Positions 24,041-31,828 of a DNA stretch of 64,000 nt are shown piece by piece. A program made the position numbers and the translations under genes. The DNA is from Stutzerimonas decontaminans. GTDB taxonomy: Bacteria; Pseudomonadota; Gammaproteobacteria; Pseudomonadales; Pseudomonadaceae. Positions within the stretch are counted from its first letter, which is position 1. Each line of letters opens with the position of its first letter. The notes below the pieces were generated by a model. The model did no database searches, had not been told where the DNA came from, and saw nothing but the letters and a program-made list of their open reading frames with translations. The stretch covers positions 1,798,001 to 1,862,000 of the forward strand of contig NZ_CP007509.1 of assembly GCF_000661915.1 (NCBI RefSeq), in the 5' to 3' direction.

Positions 24041-25291
24041 TCAAGCTGTTTCCAGCGCTCGCTTCTTGATCTTCTTGCGCCGCACCAGTAGACCGGTGAA
24101 TGCCTTGAAGCTCTGATAGAACCCGATCTCCCTTATTCCTTTGCCGAGCTCGAAGCCTTTGTACGAAGGAGTTTTGAGCAGCAGCAGCTTCATCGCCCAC
24201 AACCGCGGCAGGATCGTCGTGCGGCGGTAGTACTGGAACGGCTGAATGGCAAAGATGCTGTTCGTATCGAAAGCCTCGGCTTTGACAACGCCATCGGCCT
24301 CCGCGTTGCGAAAAAGTTCGCGGCCTTTTGCGGTGCGTACCAGAATCAGCGAGTTGCCTTCGCGCTCCTCAAAGGAGGGGTAGCCTTTTTCATCGCCTTC
24401 CCAGCCGTCGGCGCAGACGATATCGGCGAACTCGCCAATGCCGTCCGGGCAGATCTTGCAGCGGGTCTGCAGGTGGCGGTTGAGCACTTTTCCCCAGGAG
24501 TCGTTGTAGGTCATGGTGCGTTCGTCGCCGTTCTTCAGCGTGGCCTTGGTCAGCCCCGGCCAGCCGTCACCGCGATAGCGGAAGGCAGTGACGTCGCTGC
24601 GTTTGACTTCCAGCTTGTCCAGTACCTGCTCGGTGCCTTGCAGGCTCGGCGTACCGGCGCACATGAAGGAGACGATGTAGGGGATGTTCTCCTTCAGCCG
24701 TGGGTTGTGCTGCTGCATCTGGCGCACGGCGGCAACGTCGCACGGCTTGCCGATGAACAGGTACTTTTCGGTGGACATGGCCACCCACTTCAACGCTTCC
24801 CCCGGGCTGGCAGGCGCGTAGCGCGAGCCGGAAGAGGCGATGACGTTCTGCCGCGAGCGGCTGATGGTGGCTACGTTCTCCAGCGGATCGGTCTGCGAGG
24901 CCTGAATCTGGATCACTCCGTCGACCAGCTTGTTCTCCAGGCAGTACTGCGCCAGCGCCGAGATCACGCCGCCGGACGAGCCGGCCTGACGGATTTCGTT
25001 GTCGGTTGCGTAGCCCTTCATGGTGTCGAGGATTTCGCCCCAGATCGGGTGGTAGTTCGCCGATTTGTACGGGCGAATATCCAGGTTCAGCGCCGGGCAG
25101 GACTTGGCAAAAGCGGCGCTGGTCTGTTCGTTGGCCACCGGCTTGTTCTGGTACTGGCTGTTGAGCACCGGGCGGTGATAGCCGTCACCAGTCAGGCGAA
25201 TCTTGATGGCGTCGTCGTCGGCGACCGAGCTGCACATGCCACAGCCACTGCACAAGTCGTTGTTCAGCACGCGATTCAATGAAGCTTTCAT
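24041..25291 (-). CDS. FrhB-like iron-sulfur protein (coenzyme F420 hydrogenase/dehydrogenase beta subunit family)
   Basis: A 416-residue protein with an N-terminal ferredoxin-like cluster motif CSGCGMC (Cys14, 17, 20) plus Cys in KSCPALN near residue 65. The FrhB/FdhB domain follows: QAGSSGGVISALAQYCLE (about 107-124), YLFIGKPCDVAAVRQM (about 174-189) and a second Cys set in TRCKICPDG. Characterised relatives use F420 or flavin to move electrons, but pseudomonads are not known for F420, so flavin is more likely. Relatives occur in capsule and EPS loci beside pyruvyl transferases, as here. The biochemical role in polysaccharide synthesis is, to my knowledge, not established. Confidence 0.85.
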   Translation of the reverse strand: MKASLNRVLNNDLCSGCGMCSSVADDDAIKIRLTGDGYHRPVLNSQYQNKPVANEQTSAAFAKSCPALNLDIRPYKSANYHPIWGEILDTMKGYATDNEIRQAGSSGGVISALAQYCLENKLVDGVIQIQASQTDPLENVATISRSRQNVIASSGSRYAPASPGEALKWVAMSTEKYLFIGKPCDVAAVRQMQQHNPRLKENIPYIVSFMCAGTPSLQGTEQVLDKLEVKRSDVTAFRYRGDGWPGLTKATLKNGDERTMTYNDSWGKVLNRHLQTRCKICPDGIGEFADIVCADGWEGDEKGYPSFEEREGNSLILVRTAKGRELFRNAEADGVVKAEAFDTNSIFAIQPFQYYRRTTILPRLWAMKLLLLKTPSYKGFELGKGIREIGFYQSFKAFTGLLVRRKKIKKRALETA

Positions 25292-25355
25292 ACCTGCCTT
25301 CCCTTGAGCGGCCAGTCGAGCGCGAGGCGCGACCGGCAGTATTTAACGAGTGCGG

Positions 25356-26588
25356 TCATGCGGGCTGGTGCCGCTTGCGATAGATGTTGAGCACCGCATA
25401 ACCGTAGATAAGCGTCAGGACGACCATGCCCAGAGTGGACACCCAGGGAGCCGCCTGTATCCCGTGCGAGGGGATGAAAAACCAGTAACAGGCCACCGTG
25501 ATCACGCCCGAGGCGATGATGCCGAAGGTGCGCAGAAAGCCCGTGCCCATGGCCAGGAGCTGCACGCCCAGCCCGGCGGCGACGAAGCGCGCCGCGGTAA
25601 AGCAGGCAAAGGCCAGCCATAGCGTGTTCAGCTCCACGTACTCGGCGCCGAGAAAGTAGTCGGTGAACAGCGGGCCGATGAAGAAGAACGCCAGGGCGAA
25701 GATCAGGCCCATGCCGGTGTACTCGCCGAGAATGCGTGCGCCGTAGCGGATCAGGCCGGCTGTGTTGTTGTGCAGCTGATAGGCGAAACGTGGGATGTGC
25801 ACACTGGCCAGCAGCACGCTGAAGGGCACCGCGCCCTGGATCAGGCGCGAGCCAGCGAAGTAGATACCTGCAGCTTCGCGGCCGGCGAGGTGGTTGACCA
25901 GGATGACGTCCAGCTGGGCAAAGATGTTGGTGGCACCGCTGTCGATGGCGAAACTGGTGGAGGACTTGAAGCGCTCCCCCAGCACCTGCCAGGAGCTGCG
26001 CAGGATGCCGCCCAGCGCGAGGATCTTCGACAGCGCGCGAAGGGCGAAGGTCGCATAGATCAGCCGCGACACCAGGAACGCCACGCCGATGGCCAACACG
26101 TCGTTGCGCAGCAGGATTGCCGCGCCGATGAGCACGAAATGCACCAGCGCGGTTGCCACCACGATCTTTGTTTCGCGGTGGAACTGACCGATGCTGCGGA
26201 ACACCGTCAACCCCAGATCGCCATAGGACGAAGCAAGGGTGCCGAGCAGGAACAGCACCGCGGCGAAGCGTTCGGTGGTGTGCAGATCGAGGACGAACAG
26301 AATGATTGGCAGCAGCACGATGCAGGCCGGCAGGACCAGTACGGATTTCGCCGCGAGACTGGCCGACATGATCCCGCCCGCCCGATGGCGCTCGGCGCCG
26401 ATGTCTCGCAGCGCGCGCATGCCGAAGCCGTAGTCGGTCACCAGGGCGACGATGGTCGACCAGGTGATCACGATCGAAATGAAGCCAAAGTCGCTCGGCC
26501 CCAGCGTGCGAGCGAGGATCAGCAGGGTGCCGAGCTGCACGGCGGTGCGAGCCGCCGTGGTAACCCCCATCAGGGCATGATCGCGCAT
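25356..26588 (-). CDS. wzx: EPS repeat-unit flippase, Wzx (MOP superfamily)
   Basis: A 410-residue polytopic protein of the polysaccharide transporter family with about 12 membrane helices. It begins with the characteristic amphipathic segment RTAVQLGTLLILARTLGPSD, followed by FGFISIVITW, as in WzxC/RfbX proteins. It should flip the undecaprenyl-diphosphate-linked EPS unit to the periplasm. It starts 3 bp after the pyruvyl transferase stop, so they are coupled. It belongs to a different Wzx branch from the MurJ-like flippase of the O-antigen locus. Confidence 0.88.
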   Translation of the reverse strand: MRDHALMGVTTAARTAVQLGTLLILARTLGPSDFGFISIVITWSTIVALVTDYGFGMRALRDIGAERHRAGGIMSASLAAKSVLVLPACIVLLPIILFVLDLHTTERFAAVLFLLGTLASSYGDLGLTVFRSIGQFHRETKIVVATALVHFVLIGAAILLRNDVLAIGVAFLVSRLIYATFALRALSKILALGGILRSSWQVLGERFKSSTSFAIDSGATNIFAQLDVILVNHLAGREAAGIYFAGSRLIQGAVPFSVLLASVHIPRFAYQLHNNTAGLIRYGARILGEYTGMGLIFALAFFFIGPLFTDYFLGAEYVELNTLWLAFACFTAARFVAAGLGVQLLAMGTGFLRTFGIIASGVITVACYWFFIPSHGIQAAPWVSTLGMVVLTLIYGYAVLNIYRKRHQPA

Positions 26589-26591
26589 GTT

Positions 26592-27779
26592 TTATCTCTG
26601 ATACGCGGCCTGGGGCTGATGCAGGGTGGCGAGGATCTGCTCCAGTCCTGCACTGTAGGCGTCCAGCTTGCGACGGATGATGGCGCCGCTGGCGGCAACC
26701 TCGGCCTTGAGCTGTTCACGGTTGTCCAGATGGGCCAGAACCAGTTCCAGCGCGCTCTCGGTGTCCTCGGTCTTGAGGTCGACCACGCGGTGGTAGTCGA
26801 GCGACTGATAGAGACCGGCGAACTTGCGGCTGTAGGCCAGCGGCACGACCGGTACGCCGGCGGAGAACGCGCCGATGGTCGCGTGCATACGTGCGCCGAC
26901 GAAGAAGTCCATGCCGCTGATATAGGACTTGGCCTCGATCGGACCCTTGAAGCGTGGCGCCAACTTCAGCTCGGGATACTGCTGCTGCAGTTGCTGGGAC
27001 ACGGTGTAGTCGTCTTCGGCGGGGAAGCCGATCGGGATCACGTGGGGCACCAGGTGCACTTCGTGGCCGCGCTCGAGCAGGGTGCGGATCAGGCGGTCGG
27101 TCAGCGCCTTGTAGTCGGCACGCAGGCCGAACTGATTGGCCGTGCCTTCGTAACCGCCGTGGTGCAGCAACGCCGATACGCTGAGGCCTACGGCCAGCTT
27201 GTTCGGATCGCGATGCTCGCTCTGGCGCTCGAAGGGCAGGGCGAAGGCGACGTCGATCACCTCGTCGCGATTGGGGATGTTCAGCTGCTTGAGCACGTCG
27301 AAGGACTGGTGGTCGCGGGCGAAGACCATGGTGCTTTTCTTCATCGCCCAGGCCGAAGCTTTGGTGGCCCAGTCCGACTTGAACGGGCCGATGGTCTGCG
27401 GGGAGAGAATCAGTGGTACGCGACCGCCCAGAGCCATGCCTTTGCTGACCAACAACTTGATCAGGCGCTTGGCACCGTAGATGTCGGAGAAGCTGTCGCC
27501 TTCGCCGATATCGAATACCGCGTCGCAGGAGCTGATCGCCCGGTACAGGCCGTGGGGATTCTTCAGCAGGGCGCTCTCGTTGAATTCTATGAACTCGTAC
27601 TTGAAGCGCTCGGTGGAGGGCGGGTAAGCGCAGGGGCCGGACGAACCGATGATGAGGAATTCCGGCGTGATCCCACACTTGCGAGCGGCTTCGTCGATCA
27701 GCAGCATGTTCGAGATGCTCAGTGCGCCAACCCCGAGGTTGCCAGATGAGAACGAGTGCCACAGCAGTCCGAATTTCAT
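26592..27779 (-). CDS. Polysaccharide pyruvyl transferase family protein
   Basis: A 395-residue protein of the PF04230 family (WcaK, CsaB, GumL-like). The frame stays open further upstream, but that extension overlaps the GH5 gene in another frame and reads as low-complexity sequence; the ATG at 27779 behind TGGAG gives MKFGLLWHSFSSGNLGVGAL, a normal start. Typical features are the glycine-rich first loop, SPQTIGPFKS near residue 129 and a C-terminal GARMHATIGAFSAGVPVVPL motif with the conserved His. It should transfer pyruvate from PEP to a sugar hydroxyl, forming a charged ketal. It lies 19 bp after the GH5 gene. Confidence 0.88.
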   Translation of the reverse strand: MKFGLLWHSFSSGNLGVGALSISNMLLIDEAARKCGITPEFLIIGSSGPCAYPPSTERFKYEFIEFNESALLKNPHGLYRAISSCDAVFDIGEGDSFSDIYGAKRLIKLLVSKGMALGGRVPLILSPQTIGPFKSDWATKASAWAMKKSTMVFARDHQSFDVLKQLNIPNRDEVIDVAFALPFERQSEHRDPNKLAVGLSVSALLHHGGYEGTANQFGLRADYKALTDRLIRTLLERGHEVHLVPHVIPIGFPAEDDYTVSQQLQQQYPELKLAPRFKGPIEAKSYISGMDFFVGARMHATIGAFSAGVPVVPLAYSRKFAGLYQSLDYHRVVDLKTEDTESALELVLAHLDNREQLKAEVAASGAIIRRKLDAYSAGLEQILATLHQPQAAYQR

Positions 27780-27798
27780 GTTCGAGTTCACTCCAGAA

Positions 27799-28878
27799 TC
27801 AGTCAGCGTTTTGCGCAGGGAAGGGGCCGATGGCAGTGCAGTCGTTCGCCAGGTGTTTGCGCATGAGTTCCATCTGGGGACGGTCCTTGCCGTTGCGCGG
27901 CTCAATCGCAAGCTTGTAGGTGCCCCAGCCTGGGCCGCCTGCCCAGTAGGCACTGGGGACGCAGTTGTCATTGAGGTAGGCGAGCAGGTTGTCCATCGCC
28001 GCAGCCGCCTCGGGCAGGTCGTCGGGGATGCCGTACTCACCGAGGAAGCCTTTTTGGCCGTGCTTTTTCAGCCAGTCGATGAAGGGGCGGGCGCGCTCTA
28101 CGCCGATCATCGGGTCAATGTTGCGGCTGGTCTTTTCCATGTACTTGCCGGAGAAGTCCTGGTCGAAATACAGGTGCGCTTCATAGACGATGCGGTCGGC
28201 CGGGTCGTTGATGAGGAAGTTGGCGTTCACCTGAGGCCAGTGATAGGCGCTCGACCAGCGTTCGCCCTCGATGAAGATCAGCGTCTGATCATCGACTTCG
28301 CGGATCGCATCGACCGCCGCCTGGGCGGCGCCCGGCCAAAGACCTACGGTACCGTGCGGCTCGTTCATGATGTCGTAACCGAGCAGCGCGCGATGGCCCT
28401 TGAACTGCTCCGCCAATTGACGCCACACCGACGCATAAGCCTCGTAGGGCACTTTGCTCGAGCCGATGAGCTCGCCGTGGTACCGACCATAGTTGTGCAT
28501 GTCCAGAATGACCTTCTGGCCGTTCATGGCAGCCAGATCCAGGGTCTTCTTCAACAACCGGATCTGGTCGAAGTTCAATCCTTTATCAAGTGAGTGCTGA
28601 ACTCGTTCCCAAATGAAGGGGAAGCGAATCAGTTGAATGCCTTGATCGGCGTAGTACTTGAAATGCTTTTTTTCCGGGTAGAAGTAGTGGGTGCCGTTCT
28701 TGCCCGGCGTGATGTGCGGGGCGAAACCGGCCCCGGAGATATTGACCCCGAGCAGCGCGAGGCCTTGATCACCGGTCGGCCACTCAACAGCGCCTGCACC
28801 GGTTACCGACAGCGCGGTGGCCAGTGCCACAGCCAGGCGAGTGGAGTGCATGGCTGGCCGGTTAGGGTGTCTGGTCAT
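27799..28878 (-). CDS. Secreted glycoside hydrolase family 5 (cellulase-like)
   Basis: A 359-residue GH5-type enzyme with a signal peptide (RLAVALATALSVTGAGAVEW). The acid/base Glu173 lies in DIMNEPHG and the nucleophile Glu281 in FLGEYGIP, with the expected spacing. Aromatic substrate-binding residues and IRFPFIWERV, an early GH5 signature, are present. The ATG at 28878 is used; the frame is open further upstream without a ribosome site. Such hydrolases in EPS loci usually trim chains or clear mislocalised polymer in the periplasm. A cellulase family suggests beta-1,4-glucan-like linkages in the product, which is inference. Confidence 0.9.
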   Translation of the reverse strand: MTRHPNRPAMHSTRLAVALATALSVTGAGAVEWPTGDQGLALLGVNISGAGFAPHITPGKNGTHYFYPEKKHFKYYADQGIQLIRFPFIWERVQHSLDKGLNFDQIRLLKKTLDLAAMNGQKVILDMHNYGRYHGELIGSSKVPYEAYASVWRQLAEQFKGHRALLGYDIMNEPHGTVGLWPGAAQAAVDAIREVDDQTLIFIEGERWSSAYHWPQVNANFLINDPADRIVYEAHLYFDQDFSGKYMEKTSRNIDPMIGVERARPFIDWLKKHGQKGFLGEYGIPDDLPEAAAAMDNLLAYLNDNCVPSAYWAGGPGWGTYKLAIEPRNGKDRPQMELMRKHLANDCTAIGPFPAQNAD

Positions 28879-28967
28879 CGCTACACCTATTCTCCAGGCA
28901 AAAAAACGTCCACTGACCCTTGAGAGGTCAGCTGTAGGACAGTCGGGAAGTTGGGGACGCCGGCTCG

Positions 28968-28995
28968 GCATGGCGACGGCTGACCGTCGCCATGC
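28968..28995 (-). terminator. Strong hairpin between wzc and the GH5 gene
   Basis: GCATGGCGACGG (28968-28979) pairs perfectly with CCGTCGCCATGC (28984-28995) around a four-base loop, 8 bp after the wzc stop. No T-run follows on the minus strand, so it may cause partial termination or protect the upstream mRNA from 3' decay rather than end the operon. Confidence 0.5.
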
Positions 28996-29003
28996 GAGGC
29001 ACC

Positions 29004-31220
29004 TTATTTGGTGGTGCTGGCGTACTCGTACTGGTAGTAGCCGTACTCGCCGTAGGTGGACGCTTTGCGAACCACGGCGTTGAAGATGACGCCCTTGACC
29101 AGCAGACCGTTCTGCTCGAGGCGACGCTTGGCTGCTTCGATTTCCTTCAGACCGTTCAGGCCGTAGCGAGTGACCATCAGCGTGGTGCCCGCCTGGCTGC
29201 CAACCAGTGCCGCGTCGGTCACCGCGAGGATTGGCGGGGTGTCGAAGATCACCAGGTCGTACATGTGGCTGATTTCTTTGACGAAGCGCGAGAAGTTCTC
29301 GTGCATCAGCAGCTCGGACGGGTTCGGCGGCAGCTGGCCATGGGTGATCACGTGCAGGTTGTTCAGCTGGGTCTTCTGGATGGCATCGAACAGGGTGATG
29401 CGGCCGGAGAGGATGTCCGACAGACCCTTGTCGCCATCACAGCGCATGACCTTGTGCAGGTAACCCTTGCGCATGTCGGCGTCGATCAGCAGTACTCGCT
29501 TGCCGGACTGAGCGACCACGGCAGCCAGGTTGGTGGTGACGAAGGACTTGCCCACCGCCGGACTTGGCCCGGTGATCATCAGCACGTTGTTCTTGGCCTC
29601 GATCATCGCGAAGTGCAGGCTGGTACGCAGGCTGCGCATGGCTTCGGTGGCGAGGTCGGCCGGGTCGTTGATGGTCAGCAGGTAAGAGGCGGTGCTCTTG
29701 TCGCGCTTGAAGTTGGCCAGGCGTTTCTCCAGCGCAGCCTGCTTCTCGGTGAACGGAATCGAGGCGTAGACCGGTGTGCCAGTGCGCTCGATGTCTTCCG
29801 GGTTCTCTACGCCGCGCTTGAGCGCTTCACGCACATAGACGAAGGCGGTGGCGAGCAAAGCGCCCAGCAGGGTGGCGACGATCACGACCAGCGGCTTGTT
29901 CGGCTTGACCGGGTTTTCCAGATCCGCTGCGGCATGGTCGATAATGCGCACATTACCGACGGTACCAGCGCGAATGATGTCCAGCTCCTGGGTCTTGTTC
30001 AGCAGCATGGAGTAGGTTTCCGAGGAAACTTCCACGTCACGGGTCAGGCGCAGCAGCTCCTGCTGGGTCGATGGCAGGGTGCCGATCTGCTTCTCCAGCT
30101 CTTCCTTCTGCACCTGCAGCTGGTTGATCTGGTTCATCAGCGCCTGGAAGTTCGGGTGCTGGCGGGTGAAGCGGCGTTCCATCTCGGTGCGCTTGAGGTT
30201 CTGTTCGGAGATCTGACGTTCCATGTCAACGATGCGGTCGAGCACCGACTGCGTTTCCGCAGTGATGTCCACCGAGCGCGAGCCGGTCTGATACTTGTTC
30301 AGTGCCGTCTGGGCCGCTTCGAGGTTACGACGTACGGTCGGAATCTGCTCGTTGAGGAACTCCAGGCTCTGGGTTGCTTCGGCCGCATTTCGGGCGATGT
30401 TCTGCTCGACATACAGATTGGCGACCTCTTCCAGTACGCGGATGGCGTGGGCCGGATCGGTATCTTCGAGGGTTACGTTGACGATGCCCGACTGCTTGCC
30501 GCGCTCTGCAGCAGACAGGCGCTGCTGGAAGCTTTCGGTCGTATTGTAGGTGCGGTTCTTGACCACGGTGAACGTAGTGCCGGGGCGTGCATTCAGCTCG
30601 CCCACGGTGACACGGTAGCCTTCGTTTTCAACCGGCTCGCCGACTACGCCTTGCACGACGACTTCGCCGTCCTTGTCGCGCAGGATGAAGCCGTTGTTCT
30701 CGGCCGCTTCGAGGGTCAGTTCCTTACCGTGCACCTTGTCCGGCACTTCCAGCTGGGTGACCTTCAGGGTCTCGCCACCCCAGGCGTAGCCGCCCAGGCC
30801 GGCCGGGTGCCAGCCCAGCTCGCCTTCTTCGCTCGGCTCGAACCGGCGAGCCATGAAGCCGCCGATGATCGGGAAGTGATGCGGGGTGATGCTGATGTCG
30901 AGATTCAGCTTGCTGACCGCGCCACCCACTACCGAGCGTGACTTGAGCAGCGCGATTTCGGTTTGCGCAGGGGACACTGGCGGGTTGGTGTTGACCACAT
31001 CGGTCAGGCTTGGCAGGCCGCTCTTGGGCTCGATCTGAATCATCGCGCTGGCAAGATAGACCGGTGTAGCGAGCAACGCATAAGCGATACCCAGGGCAGC
31101 GAAGAACCCCGTGATGCTCATGATCAGCACACGGTTGTTGATGAAGGTGTCAAAGAGGTGGGCCAGGTCGATGTCCTTGTCCTCTTTGGTTTCATAGATT
31201 GGGCGGGGCATGGTTGTCAT
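29004..31220 (-). CDS. wzc: Bacterial tyrosine autokinase / polysaccharide co-polymerase, Wzc
   Basis: A 738-residue Wzc with an N-terminal Wzz domain bounded by membrane helices near residues 34-54 and 445-465. A long periplasmic coiled-coil lies between them, and a cytoplasmic BY-kinase domain follows. Walker A is GPSPAVGKS (551-559), Walker A' is LLIDADMRKG and Walker B is LVIFDTPPIL. The C-terminus has a tyrosine cluster at Y723, Y726, Y728, Y729, Y731 and Y733. Cycles of autophosphorylation and Wzb dephosphorylation control EPS chain length and export with Wza. AAGGA lies 7 nt before the ATG, and wzb ends 13 bp upstream. Confidence 0.95.
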   Translation of the reverse strand: MTTMPRPIYETKEDKDIDLAHLFDTFINNRVLIMSITGFFAALGIAYALLATPVYLASAMIQIEPKSGLPSLTDVVNTNPPVSPAQTEIALLKSRSVVGGAVSKLNLDISITPHHFPIIGGFMARRFEPSEEGELGWHPAGLGGYAWGGETLKVTQLEVPDKVHGKELTLEAAENNGFILRDKDGEVVVQGVVGEPVENEGYRVTVGELNARPGTTFTVVKNRTYNTTESFQQRLSAAERGKQSGIVNVTLEDTDPAHAIRVLEEVANLYVEQNIARNAAEATQSLEFLNEQIPTVRRNLEAAQTALNKYQTGSRSVDITAETQSVLDRIVDMERQISEQNLKRTEMERRFTRQHPNFQALMNQINQLQVQKEELEKQIGTLPSTQQELLRLTRDVEVSSETYSMLLNKTQELDIIRAGTVGNVRIIDHAAADLENPVKPNKPLVVIVATLLGALLATAFVYVREALKRGVENPEDIERTGTPVYASIPFTEKQAALEKRLANFKRDKSTASYLLTINDPADLATEAMRSLRTSLHFAMIEAKNNVLMITGPSPAVGKSFVTTNLAAVVAQSGKRVLLIDADMRKGYLHKVMRCDGDKGLSDILSGRITLFDAIQKTQLNNLHVITHGQLPPNPSELLMHENFSRFVKEISHMYDLVIFDTPPILAVTDAALVGSQAGTTLMVTRYGLNGLKEIEAAKRRLEQNGLLVKGVIFNAVVRKASTYGEYGYYQYEYASTTK

Positions 31221-31233
31221 CGAAGTTCCTTCT

Positions 31234-31671
31234 TCATTTCAGGTAAGGAAGCCAGCTCTCGACGGATTTCGTCAGGAGATTGTGGACATGTTCAAACGCG
31301 GGTTTGGATTGGCGGTACGGGTCCGGAATTTCCAAGTCGTCCTGCCATTTGCCGATGAGAAAAGTCTTGCCATGCACCTCGGGTGCAATCTGGCGGATGT
31401 GCTGGATGTGGCTTTGCTCCATCGCCAGGATCAGGTCGGCCTGATGCAGCATGTGGCTGTCTACCTGGCGCGCGCAGTGGGCTGGCAACTCCAGCCCGTT
31501 GTCCTGCAGTACTTCATGGGCGGTCTTGTCCATCGGGTTACCTACTAATGCACCAATCCCTGCTGAGCTGATCGTCAGGTCCTGGCCGCGTAATCTGTCC
31601 GCGAACAGCGCCTCGGCAGCAGGGCTTCGGCAGACGTTTCCGACGCAGACGATCAAGATGTTCTTGAACAT
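31234..31671 (-). CDS. wzb: Low-molecular-weight protein-tyrosine phosphatase, Wzb
   Basis: A 145-residue LMW-PTP with the catalytic loop CVGNVCRS (nucleophile Cys9, Arg15) and the general-acid region EIPDPYRQSKPAFEHV near residue 115. It should dephosphorylate the C-terminal tyrosine cluster of the adjacent Wzc. The position directly before wzc and the near-zero gap support that pairing. A 157-bp gap with a hairpin separates it from wcaJ. Confidence 0.94.
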   Translation of the reverse strand: MFKNILIVCVGNVCRSPAAEALFADRLRGQDLTISSAGIGALVGNPMDKTAHEVLQDNGLELPAHCARQVDSHMLHQADLILAMEQSHIQHIRQIAPEVHGKTFLIGKWQDDLEIPDPYRQSKPAFEHVHNLLTKSVESWLPYLK

Positions 31672-31765
31672 GAGTTCAACCTCGTGGCTGCTGGTTCGCA
31701 GCCGCCGGGGTAGCGCCCGGGGTGAACGAATGTGAGATTTTTCCGAGAGTCATTAGTTCCTTCCT

Positions 31766-31788
31766 GCCACGCCTGTGGGCGGCGTGGC
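31766..31788 (-). terminator. Hairpin between wcaJ and wzb
   Basis: GCCACGCC (31766-31773) pairs perfectly with GGCGTGGC (31781-31788) around a seven-base loop. It lies 41 bp past the wcaJ stop on the minus strand and is followed by no T-run in that direction. It could be an attenuator or an mRNA-stabilising hairpin. Confidence 0.4.
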
Positions 31789-31828
31789 TTCTTGCAGTAT
31801 TTTTCGGCACCACGCAGGGGTGCTGCGA

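Noticed and set aside
25770..27749. A 659-codon plus-strand ORF opposite the wzx and pyruvyl transferase genes
   Set aside because: It crosses two well-supported minus-strand genes and has the same low-complexity antisense composition.
27780..28040. N-terminal extension of the pyruvyl transferase to 28040
   Set aside because: It overlaps the GH5 gene in another frame and encodes Thr/Arg/Ser-rich nonsense; the ATG at 27779 has a ribosome site and a normal family start.
28992..30941. A 649-codon plus-strand ORF opposite wzc
   Set aside because: It is an antisense shadow created by the high-GC codon pattern of wzc, which has all expected motifs. The shadow protein is His/Gln/Val-rich with no domain.
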